Both the position numbers and the translations under genes were made by a program. Under the pieces are notes generated by a model that saw only the letters and a program-made list of their open reading frames with translations, had not been told where the DNA came from and did not search any database. From DATKPA01 sp051955985 (GTDB taxonomy: Bacteria; Planctomycetota; Phycisphaerae; WQYP01): a DNA stretch of 64,000 bases. Positions 1 to 8,150 of the stretch are shown here, in pieces; position 1 is the first letter of the stretch, and each line of letters starts with the position of its first letter. The stretch lies in contig JBQCGD010000101.1 of assembly GCA_051955985.1 (NCBI GenBank), positions 1 through 64,000 of the forward strand, in the 5' to 3' direction.

Positions 1-254
1 TAAGTGGGTGCGTGCGACGAATTCGCGGACGCCGGGGGAGCCGAGGGCCATGGCGGCGGCGAAGGGGAGGTGGGTGTGGGGGCGGAGGAGGTGTTTTTTC
101 TTGGAGGGGTCCGTGCGCGGGGGCGATGGGTGATGGGGGCGGTTGGGCCGGGGTCAGGGTCGGGGAATTTGGGATGATAGCGGGAGGTGGGTGGGGGAGG
201 CGAGGGGGAAAGAAAGAGGGTTGGCTCCGTTTTTCGAAACGGTCGGGGGGGGGT
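1..254. other. G-rich stretch, no supported gene
   Basis: The + strand is very rich in runs of G and has no reading frame with a credible start and composition. On the minus strand a frame is open from 153 to the left edge and has one ATG at 51, giving 17 codons (MALGSPGVREFVARTHL) before the window ends. No ribosome binding site precedes it, so it is only a possible 5' end of a leftward gene. Confidence 0.4.
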
Positions 255-275
255 AAACGATGTTTGACCCCGTTT
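255..275 (+). repeat. REP-like repeat, copy downstream of the transposase
   Basis: This 21-bp sequence (AAACGATGTTTGACCCCG plus TTT) recurs without change at 1065-1085, so the transposase gene at 277-981 lies between two identical copies. It is preceded at about 226-242 by an imperfect palindrome (CCGTTTTTCGAAACGG). Direct copies flanking a RAYT gene fit the known habit of these transposases of sitting among their own REP targets. Confidence 0.75.
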
Positions 276-276
276 T

Positions 277-981
277 TCAGGGGGTGGTTTTTGGGGGGCG
301 GCCGGGGGGGCGGAGGGTGTGTTCGAGGTTGTGGGATCTGGCGGCGGTGGTTTGCCAGGAGGGGTCACCGAAGGGGCGGCCGCGGCGGAGGCTTTCGTCG
401 AGGGTTTTTTGTTCGGCGGGGGAGCGGGGCTGGTTGACGGCGGCGAGCCAGCGGGAGTGGCCGGGGTAAGCGCCTTCGGGCCAGGTAGCGAGGAACGGGG
501 GGGCGTCGGGGCGCGGGTTGAGGCGGCGGTGGAGGGAGGAATATTGCCAGCGTTCAGCGGCGGGGACGAGTTTGGCGCGGAGAGGGTTTCGTTCGACGTA
601 GCGGCAGACTTTGCGGAGGTGGTGGAATTCGTTCCAGGCGGTTTGGATGGGGAAGGCTTTGAAGCGGCCCTGGTAGAGGCGGCCTTCGCCGGCGGATTTT
701 CGGGAGGCGTGCCAGCGTTGGGTGTGGGTTTGCTGGAGCCATTTCATGAAGGAGGAGAGCGTTTCTCCTTCGGATTTGCGGGGCCAGAGGACGAGGTGGA
801 AGTGGTTGGGCATGACGACGTAGGAGAGGAGGCGGAGGTTGAAGCGGGCGACGGCCTGCTGGAGGACGGTTTCGAAGGCGGCGTAGTCGGCGGAGGAATG
901 GAAGATGCGGGCACGTGCGGTGGCGCGGTTCATGACGTGGTAGACGGTGTCGCCGATGAAGTTGCGGGGTTTTCGTGCCAT
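277..981 (-). CDS. REP-associated tyrosine transposase (RAYT, IS200-like Y1 domain)
   Basis: A 234-residue single-domain Y1 transposase. The conserved HUH-type motif MPNHFH is at residues 58-62 (HFH at 60-62), and the probable catalytic tyrosine lies in CRYVERNP at about 128. RAYT proteins nick single-stranded DNA at REP palindromes and are usually single-copy, domesticated relatives of IS200/IS605. The start at 981 (MARKPRNF) was chosen because the family begins a few residues before this point; the frame is open 10 codons further upstream. The C-terminal 60 residues are poorly conserved and proline/arginine rich. Identical REP-like repeats on both sides support the assignment. Confidence 0.9.
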   Translation of the reverse strand: MARKPRNFIGDTVYHVMNRATARARIFHSSADYAAFETVLQQAVARFNLRLLSYVVMPNHFHLVLWPRKSEGETLSSFMKWLQQTHTQRWHASRKSAGEGRLYQGRFKAFPIQTAWNEFHHLRKVCRYVERNPLRAKLVPAAERWQYSSLHRRLNPRPDAPPFLATWPEGAYPGHSRWLAAVNQPRSPAEQKTLDESLRRGRPFGDPSWQTTAARSHNLEHTLRPPGRPPKTTP

Positions 982-1027
982 GCGGGGAGGATAGGGGAGG
1001 GCGGCGGCCAAGGCAAGAGAAAAGAGG

Positions 1028-1085
1028 TGTGACCCCGTTTCGCAAGGGAGGGAGAAGGGAGAGGAAACGATGTTTGACCCCGTTT
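1028..1085 (+). repeat. REP-like repeats upstream of the transposase
   Basis: A full copy of the 21-bp repeat is at 1065-1085 and a shortened variant (TGTGACCCCGTTT) at 1028-1040. They lie just upstream of the transposase start, with the same orientation as the copy at 255-275. This clustering is typical of RAYT target sites. Confidence 0.7.
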
Positions 1086-1620
1086 ATAGTTGAAGGGCGG
1101 TCCGGAGGCGGTTGGCGATTTGTTCGGAGTCGGCGCGGGAGAGGTGGTTGAAGAGGATTTCCCATTCGTATCGGCCGAGGAGGCGGACGCGCCATTCGTC
1201 CGGGATATCGTTGTCGAGTCGCTTGTGAATGACGTCGATGGCGCGGAGGGCTTCTCTGGCGTAGGTGCGGACGGAGACGGACGTGCCACGCCGCCGTCGG
1301 ACGGTCAGGTGTGTCGGCGTGGCATCGATCCAGATGCTGAGAGTGAATTTGCGATCGACGAGGGCGGCGGCTGCGAACATGACAATGCCGAGGCAGCTCG
1401 CGGCAGCCGCGGAAGACTCAAGTGTGACGAGGCCGGGGTAAATGCAGTTGGCGATGATGAGCAATGTGGGAGGGGTGAGGAAAGCGACCGCCCAGGAAAC
1501 TCTGTTTCGGCCGGCCAAGCCGGTGGGCTGCGGCGGGATGAAGATGTGGAGGGCTCCGTCGGGGTCCGTTTCGTAGCGGATGGCTTGGGGGAGGGGTTCA
1601 TAGGGAATGGGGGTGGGCAT
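1084..1620 (-). CDS. hypothetical membrane protein
   Basis: A 178-residue protein with two adjacent hydrophobic segments at about residues 38-58 and 65-85 (around 'AFLTPPTLLIIANCIYPG' and 'CLGIVMFAAAALV'), followed by a soluble, arginine-rich C-terminal half that ends in a short helix-rich region. The architecture (short cytoplasmic tail, TM hairpin, cytosolic domain) is like many small planctomycete membrane proteins with a PH-like C-terminal domain, but I do not recognise a family. The ATG at 1620 is preferred because the open frame upstream of it runs through a dispersed repeat. The gene has no clear operon partner. Confidence 0.6.
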   Translation of the reverse strand: MPTPIPYEPLPQAIRYETDPDGALHIFIPPQPTGLAGRNRVSWAVAFLTPPTLLIIANCIYPGLVTLESSAAAASCLGIVMFAAAALVDRKFTLSIWIDATPTHLTVRRRRGTSVSVRTYAREALRAIDVIHKRLDNDIPDEWRVRLLGRYEWEILFNHLSRADSEQIANRLRTALQL

Positions 1621-1628
1621 GTGGGATT

Positions 1629-1672
1629 TGTTATATGCGGGGTTCGCGACGACGCAAGCGTTGGTGAGGGTC
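1629..1672 (+). repeat. dispersed intergenic repeat, copy A
   Basis: One of three copies in the window of a roughly 45-bp element. The invariant core GGTTCGCGACGACGCAAGCG is at 1641-1660; the left flank is TGTTATATGC and the right flank approximates TTGGCGAGGACCC. The other copies are at 2913-2957 and 8038-8082. Confidence 0.8.
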
Positions 1673-1713
1673 CGTTTGTTGTGCGGGGGCGATGGGTGGA
1701 TGTGCGGGAGATT

Positions 1714-1733
1714 GGCCGACGGGGGCGTCGGCC
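1714..1733. repeat. palindromic repeat GGCCGAC-N6-GTCGGCC
   Basis: Perfect 7-bp inverted repeat around a 6-bp spacer. It resembles the palindrome at 25515-25532, and both carry CAAAGTGGAG-like sequence on the same relative side, so it is probably a mobile REP-type element rather than a chance hairpin. Confidence 0.55.
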
Positions 1734-1777
1734 TCACTTTTGGCGTAGGATTTGAATTGTTCTTTGAGGAGGTGGTG

Positions 1778-2890
1778 ATGCGGATTACAAAACTCGAGCC
1801 GATTATTTTGCATGCGCCGGTGACGCGGGGGCATATTGAGGACAGCACGCACAAGTTGAGTCACTGGGGGGCGCCGGGGGTGGCGATTCATACGGATTCG
1901 GGGTTGGTGGGGTATGGGTTTTCGGGGACGCATGCGCATTTGCCGACGGATCGGTTGATTGTCGATTGTGCGGTGAATGCGTTTGGGCCGCTGTTGATTG
2001 GGGAGGATCCGGCGGAGACGTTGTATTTGTGGGAGAAGCTGCACAAGCGGCCGGAGATTTATTGGGTGGGGCGGTGCGGGATTACGCATCTGGCGTTGGG
2101 GGCGATTGATATTGCGTTGTGGGATTTGAAGGCGAAGGGGGCGGGGGTGCCGTTGTGGAAGTTGCTGGGCGGGTCGGCGACGAAGAGGGTGGAGGCGTAC
2201 AACACGGATGGGGGGTGGATTAACTGGTCGATGGAGACGCTGGTTTCGGATTGCAAGCGGATGGTGGAGGAGGAGGGGTATCGGGCGGTGAAGATCAAGG
2301 TGGGGAAGGCGGACGCGATGGAGGATTTGCGGCGGGTGGAGGCGGTGCGGAAGGCGGTGGGGCCGGGGGTGCGGGTGATGACGGATGCGAACGGGCGGTG
2401 GACGTTGCCGCAGGCGATGCAGGTGGCGGGGCGGTTTGCGGATTTTGATATTACGTGGGTGGAGGAGCCGATTTATTTTGATGATGTGGAGGGGCATCGG
2501 CGGTTGGCGCAGGCGATTGGGACGCCGATTGCGTTGGGGGAGCAGTTGTACACGGCGAGTGCGTTTCGGGATTTCATTCATGCGGGGGCGGTGCATTACG
2601 TGCAGCCGGACGTGGTGCGGCTGGCGGGGGTGACGGAGTTTTGGCAGGTGGCGGATATGGCGCGGTGTTACAGTTTGCCGGTGGTGCCGCACGTGGGGGA
2701 CATGTGCCAGGTGCATGTTCATTTGTGTTTTGCGCATGCGGGGTGCGGGCTGCTGGAGTACATTCCGTGGTTGCGGGAGTGGATGGAGGAACCGGCGAAA
2801 GTGGTGGGTGGTTTTTTTGTGGCGCCGGAGCGGGCGGGGGCGGGGATGACACCGACGCGGCGGGCGTTGGAGGAGATTAATCGGGTGTGA
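1778..2890 (+). CDS. mandelate racemase/muconate lactonizing enzyme family, probable sugar-acid dehydratase
   Basis: A 370-residue enolase-superfamily protein of normal family length. The N-terminal capping domain is followed by a TIM barrel with the expected residues: the KIKV lysine motif, the metal ligands in TDANGRW, WVEEP and GEQL, the Asp in QPDV and the His in PHVGD. A Lys-x-Lys plus His/Asp layout is that of the mandelate racemase subgroup, where related members dehydrate galactonate, rhamnonate, fuconate or other sugar acids. The exact substrate cannot be read from the sequence. The start at 1778 follows a strong GAGGAGGTG ribosome site. It stands alone between two copies of a dispersed repeat. 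Confidence 0.85.
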   Translation: MRITKLEPIILHAPVTRGHIEDSTHKLSHWGAPGVAIHTDSGLVGYGFSGTHAHLPTDRLIVDCAVNAFGPLLIGEDPAETLYLWEKLHKRPEIYWVGRCGITHLALGAIDIALWDLKAKGAGVPLWKLLGGSATKRVEAYNTDGGWINWSMETLVSDCKRMVEEEGYRAVKIKVGKADAMEDLRRVEAVRKAVGPGVRVMTDANGRWTLPQAMQVAGRFADFDITWVEEPIYFDDVEGHRRLAQAIGTPIALGEQLYTASAFRDFIHAGAVHYVQPDVVRLAGVTEFWQVADMARCYSLPVVPHVGDMCQVHVHLCFAHAGCGLLEYIPWLREWMEEPAKVVGGFFVAPERAGAGMTPTRRALEEINRV

Positions 2891-2912
2891 TTCGGTGGGG
2901 GGGTGTGCAGTG

Positions 2913-2957
2913 TGTTATATGCACGGTTCGCGACGACGCAAGCGTTGGCGGGTACCC
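2913..2957 (+). repeat. dispersed intergenic repeat, copy B
   Basis: Same element as at 1629-1672; the invariant core is at 2925-2945, flanked by TGTTATATGCAC on the left and TTGGCGGGTACCC on the right. It sits in the short gap between the converging dehydratase and glycosyltransferase genes. Confidence 0.8.
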
Positions 2958-2999
2958 ACTTGTTGATCGGGCATCCAAGAGTGACTAGCCGACGGGGTT

Positions 3000-4556
3000 T
3001 CAGGCGGCGAGGGCTTCGGGGTTGGGTTCGGCGGGTTTTTCGATGGCTTTTTGGGCTTTGTTGGAGAGCCAGCGGCTGTGGAGGGTGAGGGTGCCGACGT
3101 AGAGGTAGCCGAAGGCGAAGATGACGAGGAAGGGGATGGTGCCCCAGGCGGCTTTGAAGAGGACGGCGAAGGTAGTGCAGGCGGCGAGGTAGAGGCCGAG
3201 GAGGATTTCGATGAAGGGGAGGAGTGAGAGTTTCTTTTTGAAGCTGCCGGCTTTCTTTTTCCAGTCGGCGGCGCCGGTGGTGCCGGAGGTGCCGTACTTG
3301 GGGGTTCGGACGAATTCGGTGTCTCGTCGGCCGAAGAGGCCTTCGAGGACGGCGACGCCGTTGATGACGGAGATGCCCATGCCGATGGCCATGAGGAAGG
3401 GGACGAGTCCGAAGGTGGCGAGCTGGGAGCGGCCGACGGCTTTCTGGGAGAGCATGTAGAAGGTGCCGGCGGAGGCGGTGAGGAGGCCGCAGAAGGAGGC
3501 GATGACCATGGCGGTGAGCTTGCTGCTGGAGTTGAAGAGGTCGGGGTCGACGTACCAGACGGGGAAGAGGATGAGGGAGAGGAGGATGGCGGGGAGGTAG
3601 ACGGCGGTGTTGGTGAGGTGGAAGAAGGCTTCGAGTTTGACGCGCCAGGGGAGGGGTGCGCGGAGGATGGAAGGGAGGAGTTTGACGGCGGTCTGGACCT
3701 GGCCCTTGGTCCAGCGGTGTTGCTGTTGTTTGAAGGCGGTGATTTCGGGGGGGAGTTCGGCGGGGGCGAGGAGGTCGGGGAGGAAGATGAACTGCCAGCC
3801 GCGGAGCTGGGCGCGGTAGGAGAGGTCGACGTCTTCGGTGAGGGTGTCATGCTGCCAGCCGCCGGAGTCTTCGATGGCTTTTTTGCGCCAGATGCCGGCG
3901 GTGCCGTTGAAGTTAATGAAGCGGCCGGAGCGGTTGCGTGCGGTGTGTTCGATCATGAAGTGGCCATCGAGGAAGATGGCCTGGCAGCGGGTGAGCATGG
4001 ACTGGGAGCGGTTGATGTGGTCCCAGCGGGTCTGGACGCAGCCGATGTTCGGGTCTGTGAAGAAGTCGATGGAGCGGCGGATCATGTCCTTGGTGGGGAC
4101 GAAGTCGGCGTCGAAGATGACGACGAATTCGCCGGTGGCCTGGGTGAGGCCGTGGGCGAGGGCGCCGGCCTTGTAGCCCTGGCGGTTGGTGCGGTGGATG
4201 TACTGGACATTATGGCCGAGGCGACGCATGCGTTCGCAGCAGTCGCGTGCGATGGTGGCGGACTCATCGGTGGAGTCGTCGAGGACCTGGATCTGGAGTT
4301 TTTCGCGGGGGTAGTCGAGGTCGCAGGCGCCTTCGATGACGCGTTCGGCGACGTAGGCTTCGTTGTACATGGGGAGCTGGACGGTGACGCGGGGGAGTTC
4401 GGCGAACTTACCGGCGGGCTGAGGAATTTTCTCATGGTGTTTGAAGTAGAGGTAAACCTGCAGGTAGCGGTGCAGCCCGTAGACCGTCAAAATCCCAAGT
4501 GTCAGCAAGTAACAGCCGACCAAGACCCAATGTATAGCCTCGATCATCGACGGCAT
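3000..4556 (-). CDS. membrane GT2 glycosyltransferase, cellulose synthase/CslA-like
   Basis: A 518-residue processive family 2 glycosyltransferase. One N-terminal membrane helix (about residues 9-30) is followed by the cytosolic catalytic domain with all signature motifs: the DD of DDSTD at 93-94, DAD at 149-151, TED at 240-242 and the processivity motif QQHRW at 278-282. At least four more membrane helices follow (about 310-450). This set is typical of enzymes that polymerise and extrude beta-linked glucans or mannans, and the sequence resembles the bacterial glucomannan/CslA-like branch. No cyclic-di-GMP PilZ domain is visible, and no bcs genes are nearby, so the polymer is unknown. Confidence 0.85.
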   Translation of the reverse strand: MPSMIEAIHWVLVGCYLLTLGILTVYGLHRYLQVYLYFKHHEKIPQPAGKFAELPRVTVQLPMYNEAYVAERVIEGACDLDYPREKLQIQVLDDSTDESATIARDCCERMRRLGHNVQYIHRTNRQGYKAGALAHGLTQATGEFVVIFDADFVPTKDMIRRSIDFFTDPNIGCVQTRWDHINRSQSMLTRCQAIFLDGHFMIEHTARNRSGRFINFNGTAGIWRKKAIEDSGGWQHDTLTEDVDLSYRAQLRGWQFIFLPDLLAPAELPPEITAFKQQQHRWTKGQVQTAVKLLPSILRAPLPWRVKLEAFFHLTNTAVYLPAILLSLILFPVWYVDPDLFNSSSKLTAMVIASFCGLLTASAGTFYMLSQKAVGRSQLATFGLVPFLMAIGMGISVINGVAVLEGLFGRRDTEFVRTPKYGTSGTTGAADWKKKAGSFKKKLSLLPFIEILLGLYLAACTTFAVLFKAAWGTIPFLVIFAFGYLYVGTLTLHSRWLSNKAQKAIEKPAEPNPEALAA

Positions 4557-4748
4557 AGCCTATAAGACTCCGAGAACCCTCGTTGTCAGCATTGGAAGAC
4601 CCTCGATTCCCCCGGGTCATGCTGATTTTCCGAACTAGTGTAACACGGGGGGTGTCCTTTGCAATCCGCTAACGCATGGGGGGAACGCATGGGCGGAGCG
4701 TATTATTTCGCATAGGTGTATGGGCCGATAATGTCCCACGTGGCAGTA

Positions 4749-5165
4749 TTAGGAGGCGATTCCCTGATGGATGGCGGCGGCGAGGGCCGGGGCGGCGGCT
4801 TTGTCGATTGGCGAGGCATTCCAGGGGATACGGAAGGAGTCACCGGCGGCCCTAGGAAGGATGTGGTAATGCAAATGATGCACCGACTGCATGGCCTCTG
4901 AGCCGTTATTGACGAGGAGGTGGCAGGCTTTGGTGCCGGTGGCCTGGAGGACGGCGCGGGCGATTTTGGGGATACGGAGGTTGATGGCGGCGAGGAGGTC
5001 GGGGGGGATTTCCATGATGGTGGCGTGATGGGCCTTGGGGACGACGAGGGTGTGGCCGGTCATAAGGGGGGTGATGTCGAGGAAGGCGAAGACGAGGTCA
5101 TCTTCGAAGACCTTGAAGGAGGGGATTTGGCCTGCGGCGATTTTGCAGAAGATGCAGTCGGGCAT
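4749..5165 (-). CDS. HIT family hydrolase (HINT-like)
   Basis: A 138-residue histidine-triad protein. The catalytic triad HLHYH (His97, His99, His101) is followed by the usual ILPR, and the N-terminal CIFC pair at residues 4-7 is a common zinc ligand in this family. HINT-like proteins hydrolyse nucleoside phosphoramidates such as AMP-lysine. The protein is complete and of normal length. It is downstream of, and on the same strand as, the TolB/FlgO-like gene, but the terminator at 5288-5314 separates the two. Confidence 0.92.
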   Translation of the reverse strand: MPDCIFCKIAAGQIPSFKVFEDDLVFAFLDITPLMTGHTLVVPKAHHATIMEIPPDLLAAINLRIPKIARAVLQATGTKACHLLVNNGSEAMQSVHHLHYHILPRAAGDSFRIPWNASPIDKAAAPALAAAIHQGIAS

Positions 5166-5287
5166 GATTGCTCCTCAAATGCGGGGAATGTCGGGGTGGG
5201 TTTGTTGGTGCGGGCCCGTGGGCCGGGGATCATGGGCGAAGTATGGGGCCGGCGGGGGCGGCGGTCCAGTGGGAAGGGAGGTTGACG

Positions 5288-5314
5288 AAAAAGGCCCACG
5301 CGTGGGTGGGCCTT
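5288..5314 (-). terminator. intrinsic terminator of the TolB/FlgO-like gene
   Basis: Read on the minus strand, AAGGCCCAC pairs with GTGGGCCTT around a short loop, and a run of T follows directly. It lies about 30 bases after the stop codon at 5340. Confidence 0.85.
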
Positions 5315-5339
5315 GAGAGGACGAGGGGAGGGGGCGATC

Positions 5340-6683
5340 TCAGCGGTGGCCGCCACCGGAGAAACCGCCGGCGAATCCGGCGCCGCCGCGCATGCCGCCG
5401 GCGCTGAAACCGCCGGCCCGGAAGCCGCCGCCACCGGAGAAGCCGCCGGAGCGCATGCCGCCGGAGAATCCGCCGCCGAAATGGGAGACGTTGCCGGAGA
5501 CGGGGTGGAAGCCGGAGACTGGGCGGAAGCTGGTGTTGAATCCGGCGGGGACGGCGCCGCGGTTAAAGCCGACGTTGGGGCTGCCGAAGGGGCCGGTGAT
5601 GGGGCGTGGGGAGCCGCGGGTGATGAGGGTACCGCCGACGCTGCGGTTCCAGTTGCCGCCGTTGTTTTGGTTCCAGTTGCCGCGGTTCCAGTTGCCATTG
5701 TTGCCGTGGTTCCAGTTGCCGCCGTTGCCGTGATGGTCGTCGCGGTCGTGTCCATGTCCGTGGAAGCCGCGGGAGAATCCGCCGAAGCCGCCGAAGAAGA
5801 CGACGGAGGGGTAATAGCCGTAGCCGTAGGGGTAGCTGTAGGCGGAGGGGTAATAGGGGTAGTTGTAGCTGGGGTAGCCGTTGTAGGCGTAGCTGGAGTC
5901 GTAGTAGGTGGGCTGGTAGGAGGGGACGTAGGTTGGGGTGTAGGTGGGGGTGTAGACGGGTTGGTTGTCGTAGCCAGGGTAATAGGAGCCGCTGGAGTTG
6001 TCGGCGGCCTGGGGCGGCGGGAGGTAGTTGCCGGGGATGTAGTTCATCTGGTGCTGTTCGACGGCGGCGACGATGGGCATGGCGCTGGTGCGGAGCTGGG
6101 TGGAGAGGTCGTCTTCGAGCTTGAGGAGGTCTTTTCCGTTGCCGGTGACGGTGGCGGCGGCGAGGGTGTCGCCGTTGCGGGCATCAATGAATTCGGCGGT
6201 GAGACGGAGGGTTTGATCGACGCGTTGGGCGGCGCCGCGGATGACGTAATCGGCGTTGGCCTTGTGGGCGAGGGAGATGGCGGTGGCGTTGTCTTCGACG
6301 AGGAGCTGGCCCTTGAAGGCGACGGGGGAGAAGGCGCGGGCGTGGCCGAAGTCGGCGACGACGCTTTCGGCAACGCCGCGGCCGATCCATTCGTCGCCTT
6401 CGGGGACATTGAGGGTGGCAAAGGGGATGACGAGGACCTTGGGGCCCGGGGGAGCGAGCTGATTTTGCTGGGTTTGCGCGGGGGCGGTGGCCTGGGGTTG
6501 CTGGGGTGTTTGTGCCTGGGGTGCGGTGGCGGGCTCAGCCAGTTGGGGCTGCGGCGTGGTGACGCCGATGGGGGCGGTGGGGGGGGCAGGCGGGATGTTC
6601 TCGGCGAAAGCGGTGGCGGCGAGGGTGGAAGCGAGGGCGACGCTGGCGACGAGGGGGAAACGGTCGAAGAGACGGTTCAACAT
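5340..6683 (-). CDS. exported TolB/FlgO-like domain protein with Tyr/Pro, Asn/Trp and Gly-rich tail
   Basis: A 447-residue protein. Residues 1-28 form a signal peptide (ends AATAFA). After a proline-rich linker comes a domain at about 90-215 that starts 'VLVIPFATLNV' and contains 'EWIGRGVAESVVADF'; this pattern is that of the TolB N-terminal/FlgO-like fold seen in many outer-membrane-linked proteins. The rest is low complexity: Tyr/Pro-rich (about 230-310), then GNWN-type repeats with His/Asp, then GGF/GGM repeats to the end. The start at 6683 follows GGGAGGTG; an in-frame ATG 20 codons upstream lacks a ribosome site. Function unknown; probably periplasmic or surface. Confidence 0.7.
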   Translation of the reverse strand: MLNRLFDRFPLVASVALASTLAATAFAENIPPAPPTAPIGVTTPQPQLAEPATAPQAQTPQQPQATAPAQTQQNQLAPPGPKVLVIPFATLNVPEGDEWIGRGVAESVVADFGHARAFSPVAFKGQLLVEDNATAISLAHKANADYVIRGAAQRVDQTLRLTAEFIDARNGDTLAAATVTGNGKDLLKLEDDLSTQLRTSAMPIVAAVEQHQMNYIPGNYLPPPQAADNSSGSYYPGYDNQPVYTPTYTPTYVPSYQPTYYDSSYAYNGYPSYNYPYYPSAYSYPYGYGYYPSVVFFGGFGGFSRGFHGHGHDRDDHHGNGGNWNHGNNGNWNRGNWNQNNGGNWNRSVGGTLITRGSPRPITGPFGSPNVGFNRGAVPAGFNTSFRPVSGFHPVSGNVSHFGGGFSGGMRSGGFSGGGGFRAGGFSAGGMRGGAGFAGGFSGGGHR

Positions 6684-6973
6684 AGGGCACCTCCCAGGAG
6701 AACATCTTTGTCTACTACAAGTATAGACACGTGGCATGGCCATAAAATAGACGCAAAACCACGTAGATCTTTCAGCAGATATGCCATGCAGGGGACGAAG
6801 TATTCATAATTCGCGGTCGTGGGGGAGGTTCGGGCAGGGGGCGGGCGAAGGGCGGGGCGGCGGGGGCGGCGAGGGAAGAGGAAAAATCGCGTATCTGCGG
6901 TTGGTTGCAACCCTTGGGGGGCGGGCTGGGGGCCGTAGAATGGAGCTTTGTGTTGCACAGATCGGATGGCGCG

Positions 6974-7846
6974 ATGGACAGGACAGCGATGTGCGTTCGG
7001 CGGGTGGTGCTGGCGACCCTCCTGGGGGTGGCGTGTATGGGGACGTCGGGGTGCGAGCTGTGGAACCGGTGGCTGGACATGCTGAAGCTGCCGACGGGGA
7101 AGAAGACGGCGGCGACGCCGCTGCCGGGGAATGCGAACAATGCGAAGGACCTGCAGGCGCTGCCGGCGCGGATGATCGTGTATCGGATTTCGCTGCCGGT
7201 GGGGACGTTCAGCGGGAACGACAAGGTGTGGTCGCAGTTGAATGAAGATGCGATGGATTCGAAGACGGCGGTGCTGTTGGCGCAGAACGGGCTGCGGGCG
7301 GGGGTTGGTCCGATTGCGCGGTGGGGGGACATTTCGAAGCTGATCGATGTGCCGGGGGCGGAGACGCAGCAGATGTCGTGCGAAACGGATGGGCGATCGA
7401 CGATCAACGTGATCACGCGGACGGGGATTGCGGACCAGATCGTGGTGTCGGTGGACCGGGACCTGGAGCAGCAGGGGCGGACGTTCAACCGGTGCGATGA
7501 CGGATTTCGGCTGAGCATGCGGAAGACGCGGGTGACGCAGAAGGGGGGCCAGGCGGTGCCGCAACTGGTGGTGCAGCTTGAGCCGGTGGTGACGGAGAGT
7601 TCGCGCGGTGTGGCGAACGGGCTGGCGGGTACGGGCGGGGCGTTCACCTCGGAGGAGACATTTTCGGATCTGCAGATGGCGGCGACGCTGAGCCCGAGCG
7701 AATTTTTCGTGGTGGCGCCGCAGGACCCGAAGGGGAGCCGGTTCAGCGTGGGGAGCCTGTGGCTGAGCGACCTGGAGAAAGCGCCGCCGGCGGAGACGAT
7801 CCTGGTGTTTGTGCCGGCGGCGGGGATTGCAGCGGCACAGAAGTGA
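6974..7846 (+). CDS. putative lipoprotein
   Basis: A 290-residue protein with a lipoprotein signal: charged start (MDRTAMCVRR), hydrophobic core and a lipobox-like TSGC with Cys at about residue 27. The mature part has no domain I recognise; it is mixed alpha/beta and includes an arginine-rich 'LSMRKTRV' stretch. The start at 6974 was chosen because it gives the signal peptide directly; the frame is open 23 codons upstream without one. It is divergent from the TolB/FlgO-like gene, and the region between them is G-rich. Confidence 0.7.
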   Translation: MDRTAMCVRRVVLATLLGVACMGTSGCELWNRWLDMLKLPTGKKTAATPLPGNANNAKDLQALPARMIVYRISLPVGTFSGNDKVWSQLNEDAMDSKTAVLLAQNGLRAGVGPIARWGDISKLIDVPGAETQQMSCETDGRSTINVITRTGIADQIVVSVDRDLEQQGRTFNRCDDGFRLSMRKTRVTQKGGQAVPQLVVQLEPVVTESSRGVANGLAGTGGAFTSEETFSDLQMAATLSPSEFFVVAPQDPKGSRFSVGSLWLSDLEKAPPAETILVFVPAAGIAAAQK

Positions 7847-7865
7847 CGCGGGGGCGATAGGGGGG

Positions 7866-7990
7866 GGACTTCGCTATGAGGCTGCTTCAAAACATCAATT
7901 ATCGAGGTTCACTTCGAGGCTGTTTCAAAAACTGATCAATTGGCGACGAAAGACAACAAAGACACGAAAGAGTTGTGTTTTTGAAAGAGC
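7866..7990 (+). repeat. composite intergenic repeat region
   Basis: This gap holds an imperfect direct repeat (GAGGCTGCTTCAAAACATCA at about 7878 and GAGGCTGTTTCAAAAAC at about 7917), an inverted pair TTTCAAAAAC/GTTTTTGAAA spanning about 7922-7985, and a run of ACGAAAGACAAC-type decamers (about 7943-7971) like the tandem repeat at 30634-30670. No gene is supported here. Confidence 0.55.
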
Positions 7991-8037
7991 TCTTATTGAA
8001 TGGCCGCGTGGCGGCCGGATATGCGGGGGATGCAATG

Positions 8038-8082
8038 TGTTGTGTGCACGGTTCGCGACGACGCAAGCGTGGGCGAGGACCC
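8038..8082 (+). repeat. dispersed intergenic repeat, copy C
   Basis: Third copy of the element at 1629-1672 and 2913-2957. The invariant core is at 8050-8070, flanked by TGTTGTGTGCAC and GGGCGAGGACCC. Confidence 0.8.
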
Positions 8083-8150
8083 AATCGTGGTGCGAGACGT
8101 TGTTCAGGGGAAGATCGATCGCCACGAAAGATACTCGAGACAACAGCTTT

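Noticed and set aside
1..51. 5' end of a leftward gene starting at 51
   Set aside because: No ribosome site and only 17 codons in the window; not enough to call.
4695..4735. dif-like sequence (TTTCGCATA ... ATAATGT) near the GC-skew switch
   Set aside because: Only scattered bases fit the XerC/XerD consensus, the halves are too far apart, and it lies 11 kb from the switch.
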